From contig SXUH01000197.1 of assembly GCA_005791855.1 (NCBI GenBank), forward strand, positions 1-5,880: a stretch of DNA of 5,880 bases, given 5' to 3'. This document shows positions 1 to 5,483 of the stretch, piece by piece (position 1 is the first letter of the stretch; the number at the start of each line of letters is the position of its first letter). Below the pieces are notes generated by a model, which had not been told where the DNA came from, searched no databases, and saw only the letters and a program-made list of their open reading frames with translations. Position numbers and translations under genes: made by a program. Source of the stretch: Bdellovibrionales bacterium. Its GTDB lineage: Bacteria; Bdellovibrionota; Bacteriovoracia; Bacteriovoracales; Bacteriovoracaceae.

Positions 1-1
1 C

Positions 2-376
2 AGCATCTACGTCAGCGGCACCATCGAGAATAAGTCCAAGGCCGACATGGGCGAGTTCCTCCTGGACAAGGCGACCATCCAGACCGATTACGTCACCGAA
101 TGCGTCCGGACCCTGAAGCCCATGACGGTCCAGCTGGACGTACCGTTTAAGGTGGTCTTCCTGGACCAGGCCCTCTCAACCTCTGAATTATTCGAGGGGA
201 TCGACGAGACCTACGTGGAAAATGACGTCTACGAGATCTACTATTATGACAAACGGATTGTGGATTTTAAGGAAATGATCCACGAACAGATCTTTCTAAA
301 CTACAATCAATACCCAGTTCTTGACGCGGACAGTAAACTAGAGGGAACGGTCTCTGACGAGGCATCCAAATCCTAG
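2..376 (+). CDS. yceD: DUF177/YceD-family protein, 5' end missing
   Basis: The reading frame is open from base 2 to a TAG stop at 374-376 and enters from outside the window, so the ATG at 47 is probably internal. The visible part is 124 residues; family members are usually about 160-180, so some 40-50 N-terminal residues are missing. The central stretch TECVRTLKP followed by an alternating hydrophobic strand, then an acidic DVYEIYYYD segment and an EQIFLNYNQYPV segment, matches the DUF177 pattern (a Cys-Arg-Cys-Leu core, then an acidic strand, then a leucine/proline motif). The first cysteine of the core is present (codon 101-103) but the second is threonine. In known members the protein is linked to 23S rRNA accumulation and sits just before rpmF, as here. 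Assignment rests on this context plus weak family motifs. The last ~130 bases are noticeably AT-richer than the start. Confidence 0.75.
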   Translation, partial: SIYVSGTIENKSKADMGEFLLDKATIQTDYVTECVRTLKPMTVQLDVPFKVVFLDQALSTSELFEGIDETYVENDVYEIYYYDKRIVDFKEMIHEQIFLNYNQYPVLDADSKLEGTVSDEASKS

Positions 377-387
377 GATTTTAAAGC

Positions 388-416
388 TTGGCAACGGGCC
401 AAAACTGTATTAGAAA
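388..416 (+). promoter_or_regulatory. candidate sigma70-type promoter for rpmF
   Basis: TTGGCA (388-393) and TAGAAA (411-416) are separated by 17 bases, matching the -35 consensus at 5 of 6 and the -10 at 4 of 6. Transcription would start near 423 and give a leader of about 50 bases. The -35 overlaps a small inverted repeat, TTGGC-AACGG-GCCAA (388-402), of unknown meaning. rpmF may simply be co-transcribed with the upstream gene, so this is only a candidate. Confidence 0.3.
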
Positions 417-462
417 TAGAACCTCTTTTTAACATTAATGAATTAAGTATTAGAGTAATATC

Positions 463-467
463 GGAGG
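463..467 (+). promoter_or_regulatory. ribosome-binding site fixing the GTG start of rpmF
   Basis: GGAGG lies 4 bases before the GTG at 472. The spacing is short, but the GTG is supported by the conserved bL32 N-terminus (Ala-Val-Pro-Lys), which starts at the very next codon. A weak AT-only hairpin, TATTA-GAG-TAATA (448-460), lies directly upstream and may be coincidental. Confidence 0.75.
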
Positions 468-471
468 CATT

Positions 472-684
472 GTGGCAGTACCTAAGAAAAGAACCAGCGT
501 TTCTCGTAAAGGATTAAGACGAGCTGGCCAACATCATAAATTATATAGAAAATTCCCACAGGCTTGCCCGAACTGCGGTGACTCTGTTCTTCCTCACCAC
601 GTCTGTTCGGCTTGCGGCCAGTACAAAGGGAAGCAAGTTTTTGATATAAAAGTTAAAGCCGAAGCCAATTCTGTTGAAGCATAA
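472..684 (+). CDS. rpmF: 50S ribosomal protein bL32
   Basis: Encodes 70 residues, slightly longer than the usual 55-65. The N-terminus MAVPKKRTSVSRKGLRRAGQ is the typical basic bL32 tail that threads into 23S rRNA near the peptidyl-transferase region. A zinc ribbon follows: C32-x2-C35-x9-C45-x2-C48, so this is the zinc-binding (C+) form. The C-terminus is an extended acidic/alanine tail. Start is GTG, a weak choice for an abundant ribosomal protein. Codon use differs strongly from the neighbouring fab genes: AGA serves for three of five arginines, and TTA, AAA and T-ending codons are frequent. It follows the yceD-like gene by 95 bases and ends before an intrinsic terminator, so it probably closes a yceD-rpmF unit separate from the fab operon. 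Identification is secure. Confidence 0.97.
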   Translation: MAVPKKRTSVSRKGLRRAGQHHKLYRKFPQACPNCGDSVLPHHVCSACGQYKGKQVFDIKVKAEANSVEA

Positions 685-710
685 TATCTAACAACATATG
701 ATTTTTTAAG

Positions 711-734
711 AAGCCCTCTCTGAGGGCTTTTTTT
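711..734 (+). terminator. intrinsic terminator after rpmF
   Basis: AAGCCCTC (711-718) pairs perfectly with GAGGGCTT (722-729) around a 3-base loop, and a run of seven T (728-734) overlaps and follows the stem. This is a textbook Rho-independent terminator, 26 bases after the rpmF stop. It implies that fabH is at least partly transcribed from its own promoter. Confidence 0.93.
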
Positions 735-746
735 ATGGACGAACAT

Positions 747-777
747 GTCATCGAGGCAAGGACTGCGCTCGACTGAC
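747..777 (+). promoter_or_regulatory. 12-bp imperfect hairpin / inverted repeat in the fabH leader
   Basis: GTCATCGAGGCA (747-758) pairs with 764-777 in three blocks: GCA/TGC, TCGAG/CTCGA and GTCA/TGAC. Single unpaired bases are G767 and C773, and the loop is AGGAC (759-763). It lies between the rpmF terminator and the fabH ribosome-binding site (AAAAGG, 784-789) and is not followed by a T run, so it is not an intrinsic terminator. It could be a structured 5' UTR, an mRNA-stabilising element or a dimeric operator; the sequence does not decide. No convincing promoter was found in this 62-base gap. Confidence 0.5.
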
Positions 778-796
778 CTTACGAAAAGGCAGCAGT

Positions 797-1798
797 ATGA
801 AATTCTTTAACACCAAAATCCTTGGTACCGGTAGCTACCTCCCAGACAAAATTCTCACGAACAACGACATCGCCAAACGCGTAGACACGAACCACCAGTG
901 GATCGTCGAAAGGACCGGGATCCACGAACGCCGGATCGCCGACCCGAGCAAGGACGAGACTCCGAGCGGGATGGCAGCGCAGGCGACCCTCAAGGCCCTC
1001 GAGGCCGCCAACCTCACGCCGAACGACATCGACCTCATCCTCTTCTCCGCCACCATCCCCGACATGTTCTTCCCGAACTCCGGGTGCATGCTCCAGCACA
1101 AGCTCGGCATCACCAACCAGTGCCCGGCCCTCGACATCAACGCCGCCTGCACCGGCTGGGTCTACGCCCTCCCGATGGCGGACGCCATGATCAAGACCGG
1201 CCTCTACAAGCACATCCTGGTCGTGGGGAGCGAGATGACCAGTTCGTTCAATAACTGGGACGACCGGAACACCTGCATCCTCTTCGGAGACGGCTGCGGG
1301 GTCGCGATCCTTGGCCGCGCCTCCGAGAACGAAGACTCGCAGTTCTACTCGAGCGTGCTCGCCGCCGACGCCTCCAAGAAAGACCACCTGATCCTCGAAG
1401 CCGGCGGCGCCTGCAAGCGGATCACCCACGACGTCCTCGAGAAGAACGAGCAGTGGGTCCGCATGACGGGCCAGGAAGTCTTCAAGTCCGCCGTGAAGAC
1501 CATGGCCTCCCTCAGTGAGAAGGTCATCAAGGACGCCGGGAAGACCATGGCGGACGTGGACTGGTTCATCCCCCACCAGGCGAACCTCCGGATCATCGAG
1601 GCCGTGGGCCAGCGCTTCAACTTCCCTCCGAACAAGGTCGTGGTGAACGTCGACCGCTACGCCAACACCTCTTCGGCCACCGTCCCCATCGCCCTGGACG
1701 AGTTCGTCCGCGAGGGCAAGATCAAGCGCGGGGACAACGTCCTCTTCGCGGCCTTCGGTGCGGGCCTCACGGCCGGCGCCGTGTTCTTCAAATACTAA
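797..1798 (+). CDS. fabH: beta-ketoacyl-ACP synthase III (FabH)
   Basis: Encodes 333 residues, somewhat longer than E. coli FabH (317). It condenses acetyl-CoA with malonyl-ACP to start each fatty acid chain in the cytoplasm. The thiolase fold is recognisable. The N-terminal half carries HQWIVERTGIHERRIAD (W35 and R39 at the CoA-binding positions) and nucleophile C118 in DINAACTGWVYAL. It also has R157 and FGDGCG (163-168). The C-terminal half carries H260 in IPHQAN and N290 in YANTSSATVPIAL, completing the Cys-His-Asn triad, and ends in GAGLTAGAVFFKY. Spacing to E. coli is shifted by 6 residues at Cys and 16 at His/Asn, so about ten residues are inserted between them. ATG is preceded by AAAAGG (784-789, spacer 7). 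It is the first gene of the fab group here; plsX, its usual upstream partner, is absent. Confidence 0.97.
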   Translation: MKFFNTKILGTGSYLPDKILTNNDIAKRVDTNHQWIVERTGIHERRIADPSKDETPSGMAAQATLKALEAANLTPNDIDLILFSATIPDMFFPNSGCMLQHKLGITNQCPALDINAACTGWVYALPMADAMIKTGLYKHILVVGSEMTSSFNNWDDRNTCILFGDGCGVAILGRASENEDSQFYSSVLAADASKKDHLILEAGGACKRITHDVLEKNEQWVRMTGQEVFKSAVKTMASLSEKVIKDAGKTMADVDWFIPHQANLRIIEAVGQRFNFPPNKVVVNVDRYANTSSATVPIALDEFVREGKIKRGDNVLFAAFGAGLTAGAVFFKY

Positions 1799-1813
1799 AA
1801 ACGAGGTAGCTGC

Positions 1814-2746
1814 ATGAAGGTGACTCTGGTTTTTCCCGGTCAGGGAACTCAGTACGTCGGGATGGGGAAGGTCTTCTCCGACACCGCCCACTTCCCCCGG
1901 GCCAACCAGGCGACGGGGTACGACCTCCGGAAGCTCATGCTCGAGGGGCCCGCGGACGACCTCAAGCTCACGGAGAACACCCAGCCCGCCATCGTCGCCC
2001 ACTCGCTCATGATGTTCGACAAGCTGGCGCCCATCCTGAATAACAAAGACATCGTCATCGACCGCGTCCTCGGCCACTCCGTCGGAGAGTACGCCGCCCT
2101 CGCCGCCGCGGAGGTCATGACCTTCGAAGAAGCGGTGAACGCCGTCCACTACCGCGGGAAGTTCATGCAGGAGTCCGTCCCCGCCGGCAAGGGGACGATG
2201 TACGCCATCCTGAAGCAAGACGAGGCTCTCATCCGCGAAGCCTGCGAGGCCTCCTCCACCGAGGAAGAGAAGGTTTCCCCGGCCAACTACAACGAGCCCA
2301 ACCAGATCGTGATCTCCGGAGACAAGTACGCCTGCGAGCGCGCGATCCGGCTCATGGAGCAGCGGACGCAGGGGAAGGTCAAGGCCATCGAGCTCCAGGT
2401 CTCCGCCCCCTTCCACTGCCAGCTGATGAAGCCGGCCGAGCAGAAGCTGAAGGCGGTCCTGGACAAGATCAGCTTCAAGGCCCCGCGCTACGCCTACATC
2501 GCCAACGTGGACGCCGTCGAGTACGGCACCGACGTTAACCCGGCCCTCATCAAGGAGAACCTTTTGAAGCAGGTCTGCGGGAGCGTCCTGTGGACCCAGA
2601 GTATCCAGAAGCTCCCCGACGACACCGTCATCATCGAATGCGGACCCGGCAAGGTTCTTGCGGGTCTGGTGAAGAAAATAAATCCTAATTTGAAAGTCAT
2701 CAGCCTCGACACCGAGTCTGGATTTTCTGAAGTCGAGGCACTATGA
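1814..2746 (+). CDS. fabD: malonyl-CoA:ACP transacylase (FabD)
   Basis: Encodes 310 residues, the usual FabD length. It transfers malonate from CoA to the phosphopantetheine arm of ACP, giving the elongation substrate used by FabH and FabF. Visible motifs are FPGQGTQ (7-13, oxyanion-hole Gln10), TENTQPAI (53-60) and GHSVGEY (87-93) with nucleophile S89. R114 in YRGKFMQ is the malonate-carboxylate ligand, followed by NYNEPNQIVISG (158-169) and H201 in SAPFH. The C-terminus has the expected IIECGPGKVLAGL. GHSVGEY replaces the commoner GHSLGEY, a mild change. The segment between the FPGQG loop and GYDL (about residues 26-34) is around 7 residues shorter than in E. coli. It starts 15 bases after fabH with GAGG at 1803-1806, and its stop overlaps the fabG start by four bases, implying translational coupling. 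Confidence 0.96.
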   Translation: MKVTLVFPGQGTQYVGMGKVFSDTAHFPRANQATGYDLRKLMLEGPADDLKLTENTQPAIVAHSLMMFDKLAPILNNKDIVIDRVLGHSVGEYAALAAAEVMTFEEAVNAVHYRGKFMQESVPAGKGTMYAILKQDEALIREACEASSTEEEKVSPANYNEPNQIVISGDKYACERAIRLMEQRTQGKVKAIELQVSAPFHCQLMKPAEQKLKAVLDKISFKAPRYAYIANVDAVEYGTDVNPALIKENLLKQVCGSVLWTQSIQKLPDDTVIIECGPGKVLAGLVKKINPNLKVISLDTESGFSEVEAL

Positions 2747-3501
2747 TCGCATCCTACTCCGATTTAAAAAACAAAGTCATCCTCGTGACCGGCGCCGCCC
2801 GCGGCATCGGGAAGAGCATCTCGCTGGCCCTCGCCGCCCAGGGGGCGCACGTGGTCTTCAACTACCGCGGTGACGATGCCAAGGCGATGGCGCTCAAGGA
2901 GGAACTGGAGAGGGCCGGCGGGAAAGCCTCGGGCCTTCGGTTCGACGTCACCGACCACGAGGCCATGACCAAGGCCCTCGATGAGTTCACGAAGACCGTG
3001 GCCCCCATCTCGGGCCTGGTCAATAATGCCGGGATCTCGAAGGACACCCTCCTGCTGCGGCTCAAGCCAGAGGAGATCTCCCAGATCATCGACACGAATC
3101 TCAAGGGAGCGATGCTGGTGACCCAGGCCCTCTCGAGGAACTTCCTCAAGGCCGAGAACGTCTCCATCGTGAACATGAGCTCCATCGTGGGCCTCATGGG
3201 GAACGCCTCCCAGGCCGCCTACGCTGCCTCGAAGGCCGGACTGATCGGTTTCAGTAAGTCCGTGGCAAAGGAATTAGCGACCAGAAACGTCCGCTGCAAC
3301 GTCGTCTGCCCGGGGTTCATCCAGACGGAAATGACCGATGCCCTTCAAGACAAAGCGAAAGACGAGTATATAAAATCAATACCTTTAAACCGCTTCGGAT
3401 CAACCGATGAAGTCGCTCAATTGACTTGTTTCCTCTTGAGCAATGCGTCCAGTTATCTTACAGGGGAAGTGATTAAAATTGACGGCGGATTGTATATTTA
3501 A
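2743..3501 (+). CDS. fabG: 3-oxoacyl-ACP reductase (FabG)
   Basis: Encodes 252 residues of a classical short-chain dehydrogenase/reductase that reduces 3-ketoacyl-ACP with NADPH. The Rossmann motif TGAARGIG is at 16-23, NNAG at 94-97 and the structural N119 in DTNLKGA. The catalytic S147 lies in MSSIVGLMGN and the YxxxK pair is Y160/K164, with the expected 13-residue Ser-Tyr spacing. PGFIQTEM follows at 190-197 and the C-terminal KIDGGLYI closes the dimer interface. The family is broad, but position between fabD and acpP makes FabG secure. Its ATG is in the ATGA overlap with fabD; GAGG (2735-2738) lies 4 bases upstream. From about 3250 to the stop the codons turn abruptly AT-rich compared with the first two-thirds. 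This may reflect regulatory sequence for acpP embedded in the gene's end. Confidence 0.96.
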   Translation: MIASYSDLKNKVILVTGAARGIGKSISLALAAQGAHVVFNYRGDDAKAMALKEELERAGGKASGLRFDVTDHEAMTKALDEFTKTVAPISGLVNNAGISKDTLLLRLKPEEISQIIDTNLKGAMLVTQALSRNFLKAENVSIVNMSSIVGLMGNASQAAYAASKAGLIGFSKSVAKELATRNVRCNVVCPGFIQTEMTDALQDKAKDEYIKSIPLNRFGSTDEVAQLTCFLLSNASSYLTGEVIKIDGGLYI

Positions 3502-3505
3502 TAAT
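3479..3505 (+). promoter_or_regulatory. candidate internal promoter for acpP
   Basis: TTGACG (3479-3484, 5 of 6 to the -35 consensus) is followed after 15 bases by AATAAT (3500-3505, 5 of 6 to the -10). The spacer is shorter than the usual 16-18, which weakens the call. Transcription would start near 3512, giving a leader of about 27 bases that includes the acpP ribosome-binding site. ACP is needed in far larger amounts than the Fab enzymes, so a private promoter would make sense; E. coli acpP also has one. Confidence 0.3.
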
Positions 3506-3525
3506 TTTATCTGATCTCACATTTT

Positions 3526-3530
3526 GGAGG
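3526..3530 (+). promoter_or_regulatory. strong ribosome-binding site fixing the acpP start
   Basis: GGAGG lies 8 bases before the ATG at 3539. An in-frame TTG at 3524 would extend the protein by five residues, but that codon overlaps this site, which would leave it unusable. The ATG at 3539 also gives the standard ACP length with the modified serine at position 36. Confidence 0.88.
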
Positions 3531-3538
3531 ATATTTTA

Positions 3539-3772
3539 ATGGAATTACAAGAGAAAGTAGTTAAGCTCGTTTCCGAAGCTACGAAAATGGACTCGGCCAA
3601 CATCAGCATGAACACAAGCTTCGTCGATGACCTTAACCTTGATTCTTTGGACATGGTTGAACTCATGATGAAGATGGAAGACGAGTTCGGCGTTGAGATC
3701 CCGGAAGATGAAACCGAAAACCTCAAGTCCGTTGGCGACGTCGTTACTTATCTCAAAGCAAAATCTCACTAG
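3539..3772 (+). CDS. acpP: acyl carrier protein
   Basis: Encodes 77 residues, the same size class as E. coli AcpP. The small acidic four-helix protein carries growing acyl chains on 4'-phosphopantetheine attached to S36 in NLDSLDMVELMMKMEDEFG, the hallmark ACP motif and recognition helix II. The rest (IPEDETENLKSVGDVVTYL) matches helices III-IV. It lies 37 bases after fabG behind a strong ribosome-binding site and 55 bases before fabF, with a stable hairpin in that gap. Those features suggest higher expression than the neighbours. Codon use is mixed, with more T- and A-ending codons than fabH, fabD or fabF. Identification is secure; other ACP types (polyketide or lipid A specific) are unlikely in this context. 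Confidence 0.98.
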   Translation: MELQEKVVKLVSEATKMDSANISMNTSFVDDLNLDSLDMVELMMKMEDEFGVEIPEDETENLKSVGDVVTYLKAKSH

Positions 3773-3784
3773 TCTAATTTTATA

Positions 3785-3816
3785 GGCCGCGCTTCCACGG
3801 CGCGGCCCCTTTCCTT
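3785..3816 (+). terminator. GC-rich hairpin after acpP, likely partial terminator or mRNA stabiliser
   Basis: GGCCGCGC (3785-3792) pairs perfectly with GCGCGGCC (3800-3807) around the 7-base loop TTCCACG. The following CCTTTCCTT (3808-3816) is pyrimidine-rich but lacks a clean T run, so termination is probably partial. It lies 12 bases after the acpP stop and ends close to the fabF start. It could cap the 3' end of an abundant acpP transcript while letting some polymerase through to fabF. Confidence 0.6.
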
Positions 3817-3827
3817 CTGGAACATCT

Positions 3828-5069
3828 ATGAAACTCAATCGTGTAGCAGTCACCGGCCTTGGTGCGATCTGCGGCTTAGGAAATTCACTCGACGAAATTT
3901 GGGCAAACGCACTTGCGGGGAAATCCGGCATCACGACCCTCGAGCGCCAGAACACGGAAGGCTGGCCCGTGACCTTCGGCGGAGAGGTGAAGAACTTCAA
4001 GCTCGACCCGGCCCTCATGGACCCGAAGGACCAGGACCGCTTCGACCTCTTCAACCAGTACGCGCTCCACGCGACCGCGGAGGCCATGAAGCAGTCACGG
4101 CTCCTGGAAGGAAGCTACAACAAGGCGAAGATCGGAACCGTCTTCGGCACGGGCCTCGGCGGCTTCCCGCACATCGAACTTAACCACAAGAACTACCTCG
4201 AACGCGGATCCAAACGGGTCTCCCCGTTCTTCATCCCGTCCGTGATCCCGAACATGCCGGAGGGGCTGATCTCCATCCACTACGGCCTCATGGGCATCAA
4301 CTTCGCGGTGGCGTCGGCCTGCGCCTCCAGCGCCCACGCCATCGGCATCGCCGCCACGGAGATCATGCTGGGCCGCCAGGACGCCATGATCACCGGAGGG
4401 ACCGAGGGCGTGATCACCGGCTACACCATCGCGGGCTTCGCCAACATGAAGGCCCTCTCCAGGAGAAACGAAGAGCCCCACCGCGCGTCCCGTCCCTACG
4501 ACGTCGACCGAGACGGCTTCGTCATGGGTGAGGGGGCCGGGATCCTCATCCTCGAAAACTACGACATGGCCGTCGCCCGGGGTGCGAAGATCATCGCCGA
4601 GGTCGTGAGCTTCGGCGCGAGCTCGGACGCCCACCACATCACGGCTCCGCACCCGGAAGGCCTGGGCGCCCTCCTCTGCATGCAGCAGACGATGGAACTC
4701 TCCGGGGTCCGCATCGAAGAGGTCGGCTACGTGAACGCCCACGGGACCTCCACTCCCCTCGGGGACGTGGCGGAAACCGAAGCGATCAAGAAAGTCTTCG
4801 GGAAGCACGCCTACGACATGGCCGTGAGTTCGACCACGTCCATGACCGGGCACCTCCTCGGAGCCGCCGGAGGCTTAGAATCGATCTTCTGTATCAAGGC
4901 CCTCGAGACGGGGACGCTCCCGCCGACGATTAACCTCGAGAACCAGGATCCGAAGTGTGATCTGAACTACGTGCCGAACAGGCCGCAGAAGAAAGACATC
5001 AAGTACGCGATGAACAATTCATTTGGATTTGGCGGGACGAACTCTTCCACTCTCTTCAAGAAAGCTTAG
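3828..5069 (+). CDS. fabF: beta-ketoacyl-ACP synthase II (FabF) with Lys-to-Thr change at an active-site position
   Basis: Encodes 413 residues, as in E. coli FabF. It elongates acyl-ACP with malonyl-ACP. Seen: VAVTGLGAICGLGNS at the N-terminus, nucleophile C165 in SACASSAHAIG, H305 in NAHGTSTPLGD, H342 in SMTGHLLGAAGG and C-terminal NSFGFGGTN (397-405). All are shifted by exactly two residues from E. coli C163, H303 and H340. The family's conserved lysine (E. coli K335, in the SSTKSMTGH motif) should be residue 337, but codon 4836-4838 is ACG, threonine. Everything else looks canonical, including DVDRDGFVMGEGAG. The retained cysteine argues against a chain-length-factor-like partner. The ribosome-binding site is weak (TGGA, 3818-3821). 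The first ~25 codons are AT-richer than the body. The name is secure; full activity is uncertain. Confidence 0.94.
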   Translation: MKLNRVAVTGLGAICGLGNSLDEIWANALAGKSGITTLERQNTEGWPVTFGGEVKNFKLDPALMDPKDQDRFDLFNQYALHATAEAMKQSRLLEGSYNKAKIGTVFGTGLGGFPHIELNHKNYLERGSKRVSPFFIPSVIPNMPEGLISIHYGLMGINFAVASACASSAHAIGIAATEIMLGRQDAMITGGTEGVITGYTIAGFANMKALSRRNEEPHRASRPYDVDRDGFVMGEGAGILILENYDMAVARGAKIIAEVVSFGASSDAHHITAPHPEGLGALLCMQQTMELSGVRIEEVGYVNAHGTSTPLGDVAETEAIKKVFGKHAYDMAVSSTTSMTGHLLGAAGGLESIFCIKALETGTLPPTINLENQDPKCDLNYVPNRPQKKDIKYAMNNSFGFGGTNSSTLFKKA

Positions 5070-5074
5070 GGCCG

Positions 5075-5095
5075 GCGGGAGAATCGAGCTCCCGC
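5075..5095. terminator. hairpin between convergent genes, possible bidirectional terminator
   Basis: GCGGGAG (5075-5081) pairs with CTCCCGC (5089-5095) around the 7-base loop AATCGAG. It begins 5 bases after the fabF stop and 20 bases beyond the stop of the minus-strand gene, in the 45-base convergent gap. Neither side has a T run, so it is not a classical intrinsic terminator; it may act with Rho or as a 3'-end stabiliser for both transcripts. Confidence 0.5.
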
Positions 5096-5114
5096 AGACC
5101 AGCTTTAGAATCTA

Positions 5115-5483
5115 CTAGAGCGCCTTACACTCAACGAGGCCGGTGGCCGTGCTCACGGTCTTGCCGTTCTTGAGCTTCACGATCTTCGCTTCGTAGCCCC
5201 AGAAGATTTCGTTCTTCGCCGAGTGGATCGAGGTCAGCTCGACGATGACGTTCTTCGCCCTGGCGATTTCCTTTCCGGTTCCGGTCGCCTTCCCTCTCAG
5301 GGTCACGCCGTCGAGGACGATTTCGTTCTCCGCACTGTCCGGGCCGAGCTCGAGGGTAAAGGCCACCTTCTTCGCCGTCTTTGCAGCGCCGGCCTTGACG
5401 GTGAGGAGCCCCGAGCAGTCGTCGGCGAAGGCGAAGGAAGAGCTAAGAAGTGCTGTAAGTGCTAGGAATACGATAGTTTTCAT
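5115..5483 (-). CDS. small predicted periplasmic protein of unknown function
   Basis: Encodes 122 residues and I do not recognise its family. Residues 1-20 form a Sec signal peptide: a lysine after Met, a hydrophobic core IVFLALTALL, and an AFA cleavage site before Asp-Asp-Cys. There is no lipobox, so release into the periplasm or outside is likelier than lipidation. The mature part (about 102 residues) has only two cysteines, C23 and C119 near its two ends, which could form one disulfide. It is rich in lysine and in alternating hydrophobic residues, suggesting a beta structure. Two segments align weakly 38 residues apart: SAENEIV (50-56) and SAKNEIF (88-94). The ATG is backed by AGGGG (5490-5494, spacer 6) and a candidate promoter. 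It is convergent with fabF and divergent from glyA, so probably monocistronic. The signal peptide and ribosome-binding site support a real gene over the overlapping plus-strand frames. Confidence 0.82.
   Translation of the reverse strand: MKTIVFLALTALLSSSFAFADDCSGLLTVKAGAAKTAKKVAFTLELGPDSAENEIVLDGVTLRGKATGTGKEIARAKNVIVELTSIHSAKNEIFWGYEAKIVKLKNGKTVSTATGLVECKAL

Noticed and set aside
735..796. A sigma70 promoter for fabH in the gap after the rpmF terminator
   Set aside because: I found no hexamer pair with acceptable match and spacing, so I list only the hairpin there and leave the fabH promoter unassigned.
898..1254. Plus-strand open frame in another phase within fabH
   Set aside because: The translation is almost all Arg, Pro, His, Gly and Asp, the signature of a shifted GC-rich frame; FabH motifs in the correct frame are continuous.
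779..2416. Long minus-strand open frame (545 codons) opposite fabH and fabD
   Set aside because: It spans two certain genes and their gap, and its translation is a Gly/Val/Glu/Asp/Leu-rich low-complexity string. Such frames arise antisense to genes with G/C-ending codons. No domain is recognisable.
3524..3538. TTG start giving a five-residue longer ACP
   Set aside because: The TTG overlaps the GGAGG ribosome-binding site that serves the ATG at 3539, and the longer form departs from the usual ACP N-terminus.
3545..4087. Minus-strand open frame (180 codons) across acpP and the start of fabF
   Set aside because: It runs antisense through ACP, the intergenic hairpin and fabF with no recognisable domain or supporting context.
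4095..4853. Minus-strand open frame (252 codons) opposite fabF
   Set aside because: Same composition artefact, rich in His, Asp, Gly and Val, lying wholly inside an unambiguous FabF gene.
3828..5069. Reading FabF as an inactive chain-length-factor-like partner
   Set aside because: Such partners lose the nucleophilic cysteine; Cys165 and both active-site histidines are intact, and no second ketosynthase lies beside it.
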